Source: Eulemur rufifrons (taxonomy: Eukaryota; Chordata; Mammalia; Primates; Lemuridae). Taken from it: DNA of 64,000 nt. Of the stretch, positions 40,945 through 53,059 are shown in pieces (the first letter of the stretch is position 1; every line of letters starts with the position of its first letter). Made by a program: the position numbers and the translations under genes. The notes under the pieces are model-generated. The model worked only from the letters and a program-made list of their open reading frames with translations. It was not told the DNA's origin and made no database searches. The DNA lies in assembly GCF_041146395.1 (NCBI RefSeq), contig NC_090990.1, positions 44,030,001-44,094,000 on the forward strand, written 5' to 3'.

Positions 40945-41318
40945 GTCTTAGTTCTTTTGGGCTGCTATAGCAAAAATACCATAGATGGGTGGCTTATAAA
41001 CAATGGAAATTTATTTCTCACAGTTCTTGAGGCAGAGAAATCAAAAATCAAGGTACTGGCATATTCAGGGTCTGGTGAGGTCCCACTTCCCAATTTGTAG
41101 ACTGCTGTCTTCTTGTTGTGTCTTCACACGATAGAAGGGACGAAGGACCTCCCTGGGGTCCCTTTTATAAGGGCACCAATCCCACTTATGAGGGCTCTGT
41201 CCTCATGACCTAATCACCCCCCAAAGTTCCCACCTGCTAATGCCATCCTTTTGGGGATTAGGTTTTAACACATGGATTTTGCAGGGACATGGACACAGGG
41301 ATTCAGCCTATAGCAAAA
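40945..41318 (-). mobile_element. MaLR LTR (MST/MLT1 group), antisense
   Basis: cttttgggctgctatagcaaaaataccatagatgggtggcttataaacaatggaaatttatttctcacag, agggcaccaatcccacttatgagggctctgtcctcatgacc, ggttttaacacatggatttt. Solo LTR; no internal genes. Confidence 0.92.
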
Positions 41319-41334
41319 GCCTAAGCGATTGCAG

Positions 41335-41475
41335 CATAATAACTAAAGTAAGTTCTGGGTTCTGATCCTGCTCTACCTCGTCCCACTAGACTACATCATA
41401 CCTCTAGCGTTATAATAATACTGACTTCTTAGGATTGTTGTGATATTAACATGAGATAATCTATGCGATATGCAT
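41335..41475 (+). repeat. MIR SINE, sense
   Basis: ttctgggttctgatcctgctctacc, ttataataatactgacttcttaggattgttgtgatattaacatgagataatc. Confidence 0.8.
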
Positions 41476-41502
41476 GGCCCAGAGAAGATAAGTACTAAGC
41501 AG

Positions 41503-41556
41503 CTGTGTGTGTGCACGCATGCATGTGTGTGTGTGTGTGTCTGTGTGTGTGTGTGT
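41503..41556. repeat. (TG)n microsatellite, interrupted
   Basis: tgtgtgtgtgcacgcatgcatgtgtgtgtgtgtgtctgtgtgtgtgtgtg; a GCATGCATGC palindrome sits at the first interruption. Confidence 0.95.
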
Positions 41557-41705
41557 CCTCCTACCGCTCACTTTATAGACAGGGAAACTGGAGCCAGAGA
41601 CAGCAGCTGTGATGTACACAGACATGCGGGAGTTAACAACAGGGCTGGACTTGAACCTTTATCTCCAGCCTCCTGGGCCAGTGTGCGCCTTTCACATCAC
41701 AATGA
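41557..41705 (-). repeat. MIR SINE, antisense
   Basis: cactttatagacagggaaactggagccagagac, ggagttaacaacagggctggacttgaac. Confidence 0.8.
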
Positions 41706-42389
41706 CAAGGATGCAATTTGTTAAACGTATTCCTAAATGCTGGGCCTCAGAAGCATAAAAGAGATAATTCTCAGACAGCAAAAAGGTCATATGGTAAAAT
41801 AAAATCACTCTTCAAGCATTCTGGCATCCGGAAAGTCCACTGAAGTAGCATCCCTATATGGTTGGGGCAGTGGGCGTGTAGCCAGATTGGATCCTTTTCA
41901 CTCAAGGGAGAGTTAAACTCAGAGGTTTCCCTGCATTCACTTCCACTCCCAGGACTAAAGGATTTCAGCCAGATGGGGTCCAAGAGAAAGTCCCGAGCAG
42001 AATACAGGCACGCCATGTATAGGCCCCAGAGCCAGCTGGGGTGAGCCTTATGAGATAAGGACTGTGAGTGCACCTTATAAACCGTGACTTGGCTTCAGCC
42101 ACTTTGTTCTTATTATAAAGGAATGTTCCAGAAATGACTTTATTCTTCGAGGTACAAAGCCCTTTCACTGGTCTCTGAAACTACTTTAGAGGACAAGTCT
42201 CTTACAAACACATTGATAACTTATATTCCATCACAAGATGTGATACAAATTGCATATAAAGATACAATTTGTTAACCACGTCCCTAAACTGATAATTGGA
42301 AGGTAATTTTCATTCATAGCAAAGAGTTAGAGGCAGGGCCGCAGAATCCTCCTGTGCCTTCTGAACCATCAACACAAATTTTAAACATA
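41706..42389. other. unassigned unique sequence
   Basis: About 680 bp without a recognised repeat. Two weakly similar stretches (41712-41760 and 42250-42320: caatttgttaa, ...cctaaa, agataatt) hint at an internal duplication, too weak to call. Confidence 0.35.
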
Positions 42390-42930
42390 GCTCCTGTCGG
42401 CTCATGGACATTTAGGTCTTTGCTCAAATGACACCTTTTCATTGTGGTCTTCCCTGGCTACCCTAAGTAAAAGTGCAAACCCACCACCAACATACCCTCT
42501 TTCCACTCCTTGATTTATTGCTTATCTTCACACTTAAGATCTCGTGACACACTATGTACTTACTTTGCAATTGCCTATGTTCCTCCACTATTTATTTAAC
42601 AATACTCATGTGCATTAACTGCTTTACAAACATCAGCTCATTCAATTCTCATAACAAGTGTAAACAATACTGCTATTTGCTCCTCTATAGAGATGAGGAA
42701 ACTGAGGTACAGAGAGGTTAGAGAACACATCCAAGGTCACACAGCTCACAAGTGGTAGAATTATGATGGGATCCTAGAAATTTCCATCCAGAGTCCCACG
42801 CCTGCCACACTCTTCTGCCCATACCATGTGAATTTCACAACCCGTTTGATTCACTGCTGTATTCTCAGTGCCTCAAATAATGCCTGACACACCCGAGTGC
42901 TCAATAACTCTTTGTTGAATGACTAAATGA
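42390..42930 (+). repeat. L2 3' end, sense, split by MIR
   Basis: 42390-42590 (aggtctttgctcaaatgacaccttttcattgtggtcttccctggctacc) and 42812-42930 (ttcactgctgtattctcagtgcc, gtgctcaataactctttgttgaatgac) join as one L2 3' end when the antisense MIR at 42592-42805 is removed. Confidence 0.88.
42592..42805 (-). repeat. MIR SINE, antisense, nested in L2
   Basis: cattaactgctttacaaacatcagctcattcaattctcataac, agatgaggaaactgaggtacagagaggttagagaacacatccaaggtcacacagc, cagagtcccacgcctgccacac. Confidence 0.93.
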
Positions 42931-43034
42931 AAGAATGGTTAAATGGAGCTTATCCTGTTCCATTTCGTTAAAGCTTTTCACTCACAGATACCATGCACAG
43001 ACAGCCCCTCTCCATAACCAAATCTCTGGATATA

Positions 43035-43295
43035 GGAAGGCGGTGGGGCAGGTGGAAAGGGCATGGGCTTTGGTGTCAGCCAAGAATGGGGTCAACATCC
43101 TAACTCATCAGTCACACGTGGTATTACCTGAGCTATGTGACCTTAACACATTCACCTAACCTCTTCAAGCCTTGGTTGCCTCATCCGTAAAATGGAGAAA
43201 ATAGCGGTTTCCTTGTAGGATCACATATTATGGTGAAAGTTAAATGTAGGTAAAGTACCAGCACAGAGCAGGTTCTCAGCAAATATCATTTCCTC
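43035..43295 (+). repeat. MIR SINE, sense, near full length
   Basis: gtggaaagggcatgggctttggtgtcagcc, gctatgtgaccttaacacattcacctaacctcttcaagcc, ctcatccgtaaaatggagaaaatag, aagtaccagcacagagcaggttctcagc. Confidence 0.92.
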
Positions 43296-44044
43296 CCCTA
43301 CGTTGGGAAGGGATGGAGGAAAGGGAAGTGAAACATCATCTTTCTGTTGCTGAGCAAGCTCTTATTTTTTCGGAATGAACATATCAGGGTAGGAGAAAGC
43401 AAAGAGAACTGAGAGATGGAAAATTTCACTTTCCCCTTCTACTGCAATTAAGACTGGAATGACTTCAGTCAAATCCAACAATATATTTCTTTTGATTCTC
43501 AGATAAAGCCCTATTGAGGTCACTTTTTTCTCTTCCCCTGCCTTATTAAATTTGGTTGCCTATAACACGAAACACTGGCTCTTCAGAAGTGGTTTCCACT
43601 GTATTACTGAGCAGGCAGGAGGATTTCAATCTATCTTCCACCAGAAAACAAAGTCTGCTTTAAATTAGGGAGAACAAAGTTGCACATCTGATATTCAAGT
43701 CGCCCATCCTTCCTAATTTGTAGGCTGAACTCTTAAAACTCTAAATATTTGTCTTACTTTTAAGACTGTTTTCTTCAAATCTTAGTCAGAGATTCTGCTT
43801 AGAAACTAACTAAAAGTCCCAGGCTCAAGAAGTTGTTTCTGCTTTCTGGCTTTGGTGAGCTCCTTAACGTCAGACTGCATTGGAAACTTCCACAAATGAC
43901 CACCAGACAGAGGTTTCTCCTTCTGTAGGGGCAGGTCCAAGGTCCAAGAACTCTCAGTATAGGCTTTGCCCTTCTTCCCAGACCCTCTGTGGCTCCCATG
44001 TGAACACTGCAAGGCAGCCACGTTGAATTAATTCTAAATCTCTG
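43296..44044. promoter_or_regulatory. unique sequence with IRF/PRDM1-like site
   Basis: Repeat-free for about 750 bp. TTTCACTTTC at 43424-43433 is the exact complement of GAAAGTGAAA, the shared IRF/PRDM1 core. AT-rich, motif-dense wording continues to about 43760. Small minus-strand frames (66-71 codons) at 43799-44021 are unrecognised. Confidence 0.35.
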
Positions 44045-44340
44045 AACCAGCTCTCAGCCTTTGCACATGTTGTTCCCTCGACTTGGAACACCCTTCCCTT
44101 CCCTCCTCTGAGCTCAGAGATGAACTTAATCCTCCAGACTCAACATGGATCTTCATCTGGGACAACACTTCCAAGGAGTCTGTGTTCTTTCCTAGCACTT
44201 ATCCCCTTTCTTATAACCTTTAAAAGTTTATGTTTTTCATCTGTGAGCTCCTTCAGAGAAGGCACTGTGTTATTCATTTAAATATCTTTCAGCCTCATGC
44301 AGGCCCTGGTCTATAGCAAGTACTCGGTGAATTACAGATT
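44045..44340 (+). repeat. L2 3' region, sense
   Basis: tctcagcctttgcacatgttgttccctcgacttggaacacccttccc, tatgtttttcatctgtgagctccttcagagaaggcac, tagcaagtactcggtgaatt. Confidence 0.9.
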
Positions 44341-44474
44341 TAAGGAGAAGTGCTGAAGTTTAAACTTGATGCTCCAAGGAACAACAGCAAGTGGAGTTGT
44401 CAATAGAAAGCAGTAGGATGGGGTGGAGGGGCTGTGGTCTACTCCTTAGGAGACCCCTCGGGCCAACCTGATAC

Positions 44475-44600
44475 AGTCCCCTTTATTCAGCACAAGATGA
44501 AATGGGAACTTAGGGACATCCCTGAGGCCACACGTGCTGCTGACAGAGCTGAGGTCCCCTGATTCTCAGTTTAGCACTCGGTCCGTGATATCAGGATGTC
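44475..44600 (-). repeat. MIR SINE, antisense, partial
   Basis: agatgaaatgggaacttaggg, catccctgaggccacacgtgctgctgacagagctgaggtcccctgattctcag. Confidence 0.65.
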
Positions 44601-45154
44601 CCTCATCCTCATGAGAACAGGCTGCCGCAAAGACACAGCTGGCAGAGTGGGGAAAGCCATCCAGGGATGGGAGACCAGAGCTGAACAGACATCGCTGGAG
44701 TGTGGCCTGCTGTCTTGGCAGCAGTGGCCTGGCAGTCTGGAGGATGCTGATAGCAAGAGAGCCGCGAGGAGGACGATGGGGAGGAGCTCTGGGATGGGAG
44801 AGCCATCTGGCTTTGGGGCCAGACCCATTGGGCTGAGTCAGCACAGGAACCAGGAGAAAGTGCCACGGAAGCTCCCCTGAATCAAAGGATTCTGACTGTT
44901 TGCTGCTGGCCATCTGGCCAGACGTTATGAAAAGTGGACATTGCAAACAAATCCCTAGGAGGAGGAAGTGGTTTGAATTTCCTCCTTGAAGGACGATTCT
45001 TCATTAAATAGAATTCAGTAGAATTAAGTGGAACGGGGAAGCACCCTGAACTTAAAATTTGCTTCTTGCAGAGAAGGATCCAGAAATGGCCTCTCAGGGA
45101 ACTAGAGAAAGATTTTACCAAAGAATCTCAACCAGCGTAGGCATGGATGTAACA
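44601..45154. other. unassigned; MARE-like site
   Basis: Repeat-free. GCTGAGTCAGCA at 44832-44843 fits 12 of 13 positions of the MAF/NF-E2/BACH recognition element TGCTGASTCAGCA. Overlapping frames of 79-126 codons on both strands resemble nothing known. Confidence 0.4.
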
Positions 45155-45325
45155 GAACATGTTTCACCTATGGAGCACCTGTTCTGTGCTGGGCACTTAC
45201 CTCAGTGAGTCCTGCGGACATTCTCCCCAAATCCTGGTAGAAACTCAGGTTCTCAGAGGGTAAGTGATTTGCTGATGAACACACAGCTAGGCAGGGCAGC
45301 CCTCAGGTTCGTGCCACCGGAAGGC
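45155..45325 (-). repeat. MIR SINE, antisense
   Basis: tatggagcacctgttctgtgctgggcac, gttctcagagggtaagtgatttgctgatgaacacacagc. Confidence 0.85.
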
Positions 45326-45477
45326 TGCAACAAAGTTTGCTCACAAAGCCAGCTGACACTCTCAGAACTCCCTGGGCCTCAGTCTAAGTGAGCTTCTCTT
45401 GTCTGTGAGTTGACAGTTACCAGGCTCAGCCCCTCCCCTGCTTTGCAAAGCTCAATTTCTTGTAGCTAACTCCTTCA

Positions 45478-45590
45478 GTAGACCAGAGAGGTCAGACTAT
45501 GAGCGCCTTGAGGGCAGGTGCTGGTTTAATTCATCTCTGTCTTCCCAGAGCCAACTCAAGGGCCAGGGAACAAGCGGGTGCTCAGAAAAC
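45478..45590 (+). repeat. L2 3' terminus, sense
   Basis: actatgagcgccttgagggcaggtgctggtttaattcatctctgtcttcccagagcc, caagcgggtgctcagaaa. Confidence 0.85.
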
Positions 45591-45597
45591 AACAGCT

Positions 45598-45735
45598 TCC
45601 TCTGTTCCAGGAGCTTTCTGAGTATCCACTCATCTCATTCCCACACCACGCCAGTGAGGTAGGTTTTGTCATCCCCATGTTTGAGGTGAGGAAACTGAGA
45701 CTCATGAAGGCAACAATGTTCTCAGGATGAGCTGT
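45598..45735 (-). repeat. MIR SINE, antisense
   Basis: ccactcatctcattcccacacc, gtgaggtaggttttgtcatccccatgtttgaggtgaggaaactgagactc. Confidence 0.88.
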
Positions 45736-46790
<1,055 letters not shown>

Positions 46791-46809
46791 TATATATATA
46801 CCTATTCTA

Positions 46810-48064
46810 CGTTCAAAATTGTGCAGTCAAGGTGAGATGTGTGAGAGTGGAGAGTCTGGATGTCCTGCTGCTGTAATTGCTCCTGCTGTGCCTTCGTTGA
46901 AGGGGGCAGTTCCTCCTCCACACAGGCCACAGGCAGCTTTCCTAGAGACCCTAGAGTCGTGACTCTTCTTATGAAGTCTTTTGGCTTTATTCTTTTACTC
47001 TTTCAGAGGTCCTTCTCCTCCTGCATTGTGGGTGCTGTATGGGAGCGGGAAACAGAAGCTACTACAGTTCACATTGCCATCTGGAGAGTCCCTGATGGGG
47101 TCAGGCCACTCTCCCTTTTCAACCTGAGTACCAACCGTGGCCTACCCTTGCCCTCTGGGACAATCAATTCTTATTTAACTAAGGAAGTGGGGAGAGGATG
47201 TGTAAGGACTGCTCAGATCCTCAGAAAGACAAGAGCAGCCTCCCCTTCTCTAGGGGACTTGGGAAAGGGCACCCCCACCCCAGCAGGTAAGCAAGCAGAC
47301 CAAAAACTAACCTCAGGGCACCATTCCCTTTTTGTAAATCACCTGCCTTGGTGTGATGCTCGCTGGGAGCTTTTAAAGACACCATCTCCAAGGACACTGA
47401 GAGGTCCGTGTTAGGACTATCATCTTGCCCGTGGTTTCAGCAGAGGACACTGACCATGGACAGGAAACACTGAAGGAGAAGTAGCAGCAGCCGGAGAGGA
47501 GCTGAGCTGCAGCTCGGCCCGGACGTGTTTGACTCCACTATCCAGGGGCTTCCTTCCCCGACACTGGGAGGCACGGATTGAGGGAGAATGGGCTTCCGGA
47601 AAGAAGTGGCACGTGGGTTAGCCTCAAAGAACAGAAAGGTTTCTGCTAGGTAGCAGGAGTGGAGAAGCCACGACTGAAAAGGGTCTGAAAGTGCAGAAGT
47701 TTTTATAAACGCAGTCAGGCAACAGGGCCAAGCAACCGGGCAGAGGCCAGTAGTGAAAGAACAGACGTGGTGGATGTGGTTGTTTTTATTCTCTTGGATG
47801 AAGTTCAAAGCAAAAGTCCCTGATATCCCCTGAAGAGAGAACATCCAGGTTGTGTTCCTGCCCAGAGCTGAGTAAACAGGATTATTGGAACCCGTGGTGG
47901 CCTCGGCTGGGCACACAGGCTGCAGCCTGGCTGGCGCTGGGAGGCAGGGCAGCCAGGGAAGTGGCCGAGATTAGGAGCCGCCCTGGCCTCTGGACTTGGT
48001 CCCCAAGGAAACGCCTCTGTTGGGATAACCTGTCTCGGGCACTCGGAATCCGTGTCTCAGGGCA
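46810..48064. other. unassigned unique sequence, 1.25 kb
   Basis: The longest repeat-free interval. Two open frames lie here: plus strand 46860-47414 (184 codons) starting with a cysteine-rich MSCCCNCSCCAF, and minus strand 47437-47916 (159 codons). Neither shows a known domain, and composition drifts along each. Not called as genes without cross-species support. Confidence 0.4.
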
Positions 48065-48365
48065 GAAAATATGCACAGCCTTTGACCCAACAATTCCACT
48101 TCTAGGAATACAATCAGAAGAAATAGTTGCTGATGTACATAAACTTACATGAACAAGGATGTTCCGTGTAGTGTTGTTGGTAGTAGAGAGAAATTGGAAG
48201 CAACTTAAATATCTAAGGAAACTTACAGTGCATCTATATGACAGGAAAATTTCAGATGTTAATAACTGTGTGGTAAAAGAATATTTGTTGATATGGAATA
48301 TTTAGGATATTTTGCCAAGCGGGGGAAAAAAAAAAGGTTATAAGACAGTGTGGATCATCTCCTCT
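48065..48365 (+). repeat. L1M ORF2 3' end, sense
   Basis: cctttgacccaacaattccacttctagg, catgaacaaggatgttccgtg, aattggaagcaacttaaatatc, ttgatatggaatatttaggatattttgcc follow the old L1M 3' part. Confidence 0.88.
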
Positions 48366-48379
48366 CAATTAGGTAACTA

Positions 48380-48640
48380 TATATTATGATGACATTTATT
48401 GAATACTTACTGTGTGCCACGGATGGCTCTAAGCATTTTAAATATATTAATTCATTTAATCATGCAGTAGGCTTATGAAGGAGAGATTTTTATTATCTCT
48501 ATTTTACACATAAGGAGACAGAGACACAGAGTGGTTAAGTAATTTGTCTAAGAGCACACAGTAGTGTCAGAACCTGTATATGCACAAGGCAGTCTGGCTC
48601 CAGAGCTCACATGTAAACTACTAAGCTAGCCATTCTCTTG
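48380..48640 (-). repeat. MIR SINE, antisense, essentially full length
   Basis: tttattgaatacttactgtgtgccacggatggctctaagcatttt, ttcatttaatcatgcag, ttttacacataaggagacagagacacagagtggttaagtaatttgtc, aaggcagtctggctccagagctcac. Probably the most complete MIR here. Confidence 0.95.
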
Positions 48641-48879
48641 CTGTGCACGTGTTTGTATGGTTTTCTCTCTCTTTCATGGAGGATTTACACCTAAATATTA
48701 GCTATGTTTTAAGTCATCCCCCCCCAGGACAAGATGAGGCAAATATTTCCATGATGGGAGCGGATGTTGCAGCCAGCGCAGGTTCTAGAGGACATCAGCA
48801 CCTTTCATAGAGACCATGCCGTGCGCCTCCGAGGGTCCTGCACAAGTCAGACACGGCAGCTCCCCAAGTCACTTACTCA

Positions 48880-49240
48880 GCGAAACAGTGAGGAAGCGCT
48901 GGCTCTGTGGAGGCCCTGTTTTACGTTCTGAGGCTTCATCAGTGAACAGGGCAAAGGACATGGGGCCAATTCTCTCATAAGACTTCCATCCTCATGGGGG
49001 AGGCAGGGAGGTAACCAGTAAATAAAGAGCCAAGAAAAATATCAGCTGGAGTTGAGTGCTCTGCAGAGAACTGCAATTGGACTGGTACCATAGGGTGGGG
49101 CTGTGGGATTGGGAAGGCGACCTTTAAGAGGAGGCATTTCAGGTGAAACTTGAATGACCAGCAGGAGAGAGAGATAGAGAGAAAGATAGAGAAAGAGACA
49201 GGGAGGAAGCCAACCCAGTAAAATCTGGGAAAATCTGGGT
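48880..49240 (-). repeat. L2 3' region, antisense
   Basis: ccatcctcatgggggaggcagggaggtaaccagtaaataaag, ggaggcatttcaggtgaaacttgaatgacc. A (GA)-rich run lies at 49163-49200. Confidence 0.7.
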
Positions 49241-49257
49241 GAAGTGTACCTTAATGT

Positions 49258-49365
49258 TTTTGGTTTTGTTTTTTTTTTTGGTATAAGTGTTGCAATATTT
49301 CTATGAGTCAAAATTACTTTAAAATAAAATGTTAAAATATATCAAAATAAATATAAATAAAAATG
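49258..49365. repeat. T-rich then A-rich simple sequence
   Basis: gttttgttttttttttttgg followed by taaaataaaatgttaaaatatatc and aaataaatataaataaaaatg. Confidence 0.7.
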
Positions 49366-49574
49366 CTCTCTCTCTGTCTAGGGAAGTCAAGTCAGTGGGG
49401 CTTGCTATCAGTGGCATGAGGCGGGTAAGGAAATCAAGGGGCGAATGGATGATGCCGGTGCCTTTGACTGAAGTGGGCTGAGATTTGAGCAGCAAACATA
49501 AGCATTCTTTTTTGGCCCCTGTTAAACTGAGATGCCTGATAGTTGGTTTATAAACTACCCTACACCCATCTTCT

Positions 49575-49745
49575 CAGTCTTCCCCCATCTTCCTGTGAGT
49601 GAGTTAGGATTGGGATGATACTTCTTTTTTACTGACGAAGAAACTGAAGCCAAGAGTGGGAAAACGATTGCAGAAGGTCTTACGGTGAGTCAGTAGCAGA
49701 GTTACAGGCCAAAGTCTGACTTCTGAATCCACTAGACATTGCATT
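49575..49745 (-). repeat. MIR SINE, antisense
   Basis: cttttttactgacgaagaaactgaagccaagagtggg, gtgagtcagtagcagagttacaggcc. Confidence 0.8.
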
Positions 49746-50266
49746 CCCCAAAGCTGAGTGATAGGAGGGACACCATGCATATTTTCTACTGCTCTAAAGT
49801 ATTATAGTATAGACGGCGAATAGGCTGAGAAAATAACTGGCCCATGGGAGAAGCACATAAACTCAATCTTAATGGGTTGTAGAAGGGTGGTTGGGACAAC
49901 TCTCTTTCTTTGAAACTGCCAAGGTCCCCAGCAGCCCATGGACCAATTTAATTCCCAAGAGGTATAATGCTCTGGACTTCAACTTGACTTCTCTTGATGC
50001 TGCTATTCTCCATTTTTATTATTTTATAATTGTTATTAAAATTGTAATTTCGATTCAAAGGTAGCCGCAAGAAGCTGCATCCAAAGGAGCTAGTGCAAAT
50101 GAAAGGGCTTTGTGATCTTCCACACTGTTAGACAGAATTCTGATTGGTTCTCGGAGTCATGTTCATTATGTCCCAGCACATTGCAAGTGCTTCAGCTTGC
50201 CTTTGGAGGGCACCACTGTGACTGGCTCAACTTCTACCAATTTGGAGACCACTTTAAAATTCCAAG
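49746..50266. other. unassigned; possible regulatory patch
   Basis: 50010-50250 is AT-rich then mixed, with a CCAAT-type CTGATTGGTTC near 50142. No repeat recognised. Confidence 0.35.
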
Positions 50267-50267
50267 A

Positions 50268-50320
50268 CAAGGAAGGAAGGAAGGGAGGGAGGGAAGGAGG
50301 GAGGAAGGAAGGAAGGAATG
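50268..50320. repeat. (GGAA)n/(GGGA)n microsatellite
   Basis: Pure-purine run of about 50 bp (ggaaggaaggaagggaggg...). Confidence 0.95.
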
Positions 50321-50344
50321 GACGGACGAGGGAACCCAGGAACT

Positions 50345-50572
50345 TAGAGAAAGGGAATTGACATTTACCACTAACTAAGTAGCACCTGCTAAGGCCCTGT
50401 TACCTCATTTAACACCCCACCCCGAAAGCCTCTTGAGTAGTCCCCATTGACCCAGTTTTAAAGAGGAGGAAACTAAGCCTTAAAGCATTAAACAACACAG
50501 TTCTCTGCCAGCTGTGAGCTCACACTGCCCAACACCAGAGCCCGTGCCCTTTCCACTGCACCGTACGGCCAG
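50345..50572 (-). repeat. MIR SINE, antisense
   Basis: ctgctaaggccctgttacctcatttaac, cagttttaaagaggaggaaactaagcc, cagagcccgtgccctttccactgcacc. Confidence 0.85.
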
Positions 50573-51557
50573 GTTGGCCCTCGCTGCTCCCGAGGATGGG
50601 GGCTAAGCAATAGCAGAGGCGCAAGAATGTGTTGCCTTGGAATCCACCCTGCTTGCAGGTCCTCACCACCCTAAACCAATGATCTATATTATTTCACTGG
50701 GATGGTATGCACGCTTGATTTATGTTGGCATGGAGCAAGCTATAAATTGTGCCCGTGGACCCATCGAAGCCTTTTCTCACATTGAAGATGTTTATAGAAA
50801 CAGGAAACATGGCCTCTGCATGAACATACTGGTCCTCTCTAAGTCAACATCATCATAAATAGACGTATCCAGGATCTCTGCCTGGACTGTTTTCCATAGA
50901 TACTCAGCAAGCCCATGAGGTAGGTCATATCACCAAGGAGGAGCGAAGAGACCTTCCTCATTTCTATAACGTGTCCTGACAAGAGCCCTCTTGATCAAGG
51001 ACCATTAACAAATGGCTCCCTGCCCCCTCATTCTACTCGCTCTCTGTCGTCAGCCACTGGGCCGGGTCCTTTCAGATTTCCTTCCCTTTTTACAGCTTTG
51101 CACTGCAGGCTGCTGACCTGGGAATCCAGAGATATGGAGCTGTTCTCTTCTGGAAAAGTGAGCCCACTCGATGGACTCAAAACCCCTTCAGTGTCGCTGC
51201 TCTTCCCGGTTGGCGGAGCTGCCCCTCCTTTCCCAGTGGGCTCTCACAAGGGCCGTGGAAGGGAGCTGATGTTAATCTCCCCAGTTAGCAGATAAGAGAA
51301 TGAGGCACTGAGTATTTGCCTTTGAATTTCTCACAGACCGTGGCACGAAACCCCTCCTTCTGAAGGAACATAATAGTGATTGTAGCTGATTGTCACCATA
51401 GCCGTCAATATCGCTCTCGGTGAGAAGACTGCCAGAAAACACACACTTAAAAAGGGCTCACATGAAACGGAATTTATGAAGACGCTATTGCAGAGGTGTG
51501 GGCAGGGTCAGGGACTAGCACCCAGGGACTCACAATAGCTGGGAGCCATTAGCACCT
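50573..51557. other. mostly unassigned; MIR traces
   Basis: Unique sequence of almost 1 kb with weak antisense MIR traces at about 50900-50955 (gcccatgaggtaggtcatatcacc) and 51265-51345 (agataagagaatgaggcactgag). No exon recognised. Confidence 0.4.
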
Positions 51558-51925
51558 GTTATGGGCTAAACTATGTCCCTCTCACATTCCTATATTGAAG
51601 TCCTAATCCCCAGTACCTCAGAATGTGCCTATATGGAGAGATAGGGTCTTCAAAGAGATAAGTAAGTTCAAATGAGGTCATTAATGTGGGCCTTGATCCA
51701 AGATGACTGGTGTTGTTATAAGAAGAGGAAATTCGGACACAGACCTATGGGAAAGACCATGGGAAGACACAGGCATCTACAAGCCAAGGAGAGAGGCCTC
51801 AGAAGAGCCCGACACCTTGATCTTAGACTTCTAGCCTCCAGGGCTATGAGAAAATAAACTTCTATTGTTTAAGCCACCCGGCCTGTGGTATTTTGTTATG
51901 GCAGTCCTCACAAAGTAATAAACCA
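51558..51925 (+). mobile_element. MLT1-type MaLR LTR, sense
   Basis: tgttatgggctaaactatgtccc, ttgaagtcctaatccccagtacctcagaatgtg, gggtcttcaaagagataagtaagttc, gacttctagcctccagggctatgagaaaataaacttc, gtggtattttgttatggcagtcc. Solo LTR; no internal region. Confidence 0.95.
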
Positions 51926-52094
51926 CCCTCCTAGCTTGAAAGTCAGGGAGAGGGATGAATGGTTCACCTCTCTCTTCCCAGCTTCTCAGTGTCCTACTAG
52001 GGCCTCCCATAGGCTGAACGCAACTGAAAACCAGATAAGATAAGGATACAATTAGGATGTGATCACAGCAAGAGCTCTGGATGAGGGCTAAGCA

Positions 52095-52520
52095 GTTTCA
52101 TTCATTCATTCAACAAATATTCATCAAATACCTACAATGTACCGTGAGCTACTCTGGGTGCTGTGGACATAAAAGTAAGTAAGATAGGGTTCCCTGCTCC
52201 CCATGCGCTCACAGTGTGGCATAGAAGGCAGACCCTATGACACGTTCTGCTACGTAAGTACCCCACTGTGCAGTGTAGTCTGCAAGCTGATCATTACTGT
52301 TGGCTCAGAGTGCTATGGCAGCAGAGAGGAGGGCTTACTCACTCAGCCAGGGAGGTGAGAAGAGAACCATAGAGTAGCTATATTCTGCCTGCCCCTTGAA
52401 GGATGTGTGAGATTTTGCATAGAAATAGAGAGGAAGGTCATGCTAGGATGAGGGACATGCAGAGACCCAGAGAGGTGCAAAGGGGAAGATGTTTTTGAAA
52501 GAAGAGGCTGGGAGATAGGT
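52095..52520 (-). repeat. L2 3' region, antisense, terminus intact
   Basis: ttcattcattcattcaacaaatattcatcaaatacctac at the left is the exact reversed L2 terminus; the copy continues through gcgctcacagtgtggcatag and gacccagagaggtgcaaagg. Confidence 0.9.
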
Positions 52521-52599
52521 GTACACCCTATGTAGTTAGAATCACTTCTTAACTGTAATGCCTCACCACACTAGGTTGCCTATGATTTCTACCTGTAGT

Positions 52600-52750
52600 C
52601 ACATGGTCCAGTGCAAGAACAGGGTTCTAGAGTCTTGGGCTCAAGCTTCAGTGCCAGCACCTGCTCCCTATGAGTGACTTGGACAGTCACTCAACCATTC
52701 TAAGCCTCTGTTCTCTCTCTGGTCAGTTGATCTTCCAACACTATTGTGTC
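52600..52750 (+). repeat. MIR SINE, sense
   Basis: ctagagtcttgggctcaagc, gtgacttggacagtcactcaaccattctaagcctctgttc. Confidence 0.7.
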
Positions 52751-53059
52751 TTCTCCATTCCAAACCCTAATGCCACAAGAGTTGATGGTGCTGGTCTTGG
52801 GAGCCTATAGCCTATGGGAAGAATAGGCAGAGGCTATACTGAGCCCCTCTAGGTGTATGGAAAGGCTTCCAGGGCTGTGCACCAAGTGTTCTGGGAATAC
52901 ACGGGTTCATGTACTGCCTTCACACTTCTCAGGGGTGCGGAGGGAGTTTGGAGAAATAACGAAAGAGGAAATGCTTGCAGGCTGTTACTAGTATTGGGTG
53001 GTGGTCCTGGCTGCTGTTGTGTTATACAGGAGTTCTTTCATTTGTGGTGTTCACATTGC
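52751..53059. other. unassigned
   Basis: No repeat recognised; an 89-codon frame (52853-53122) has no family resemblance. Confidence 0.35.
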
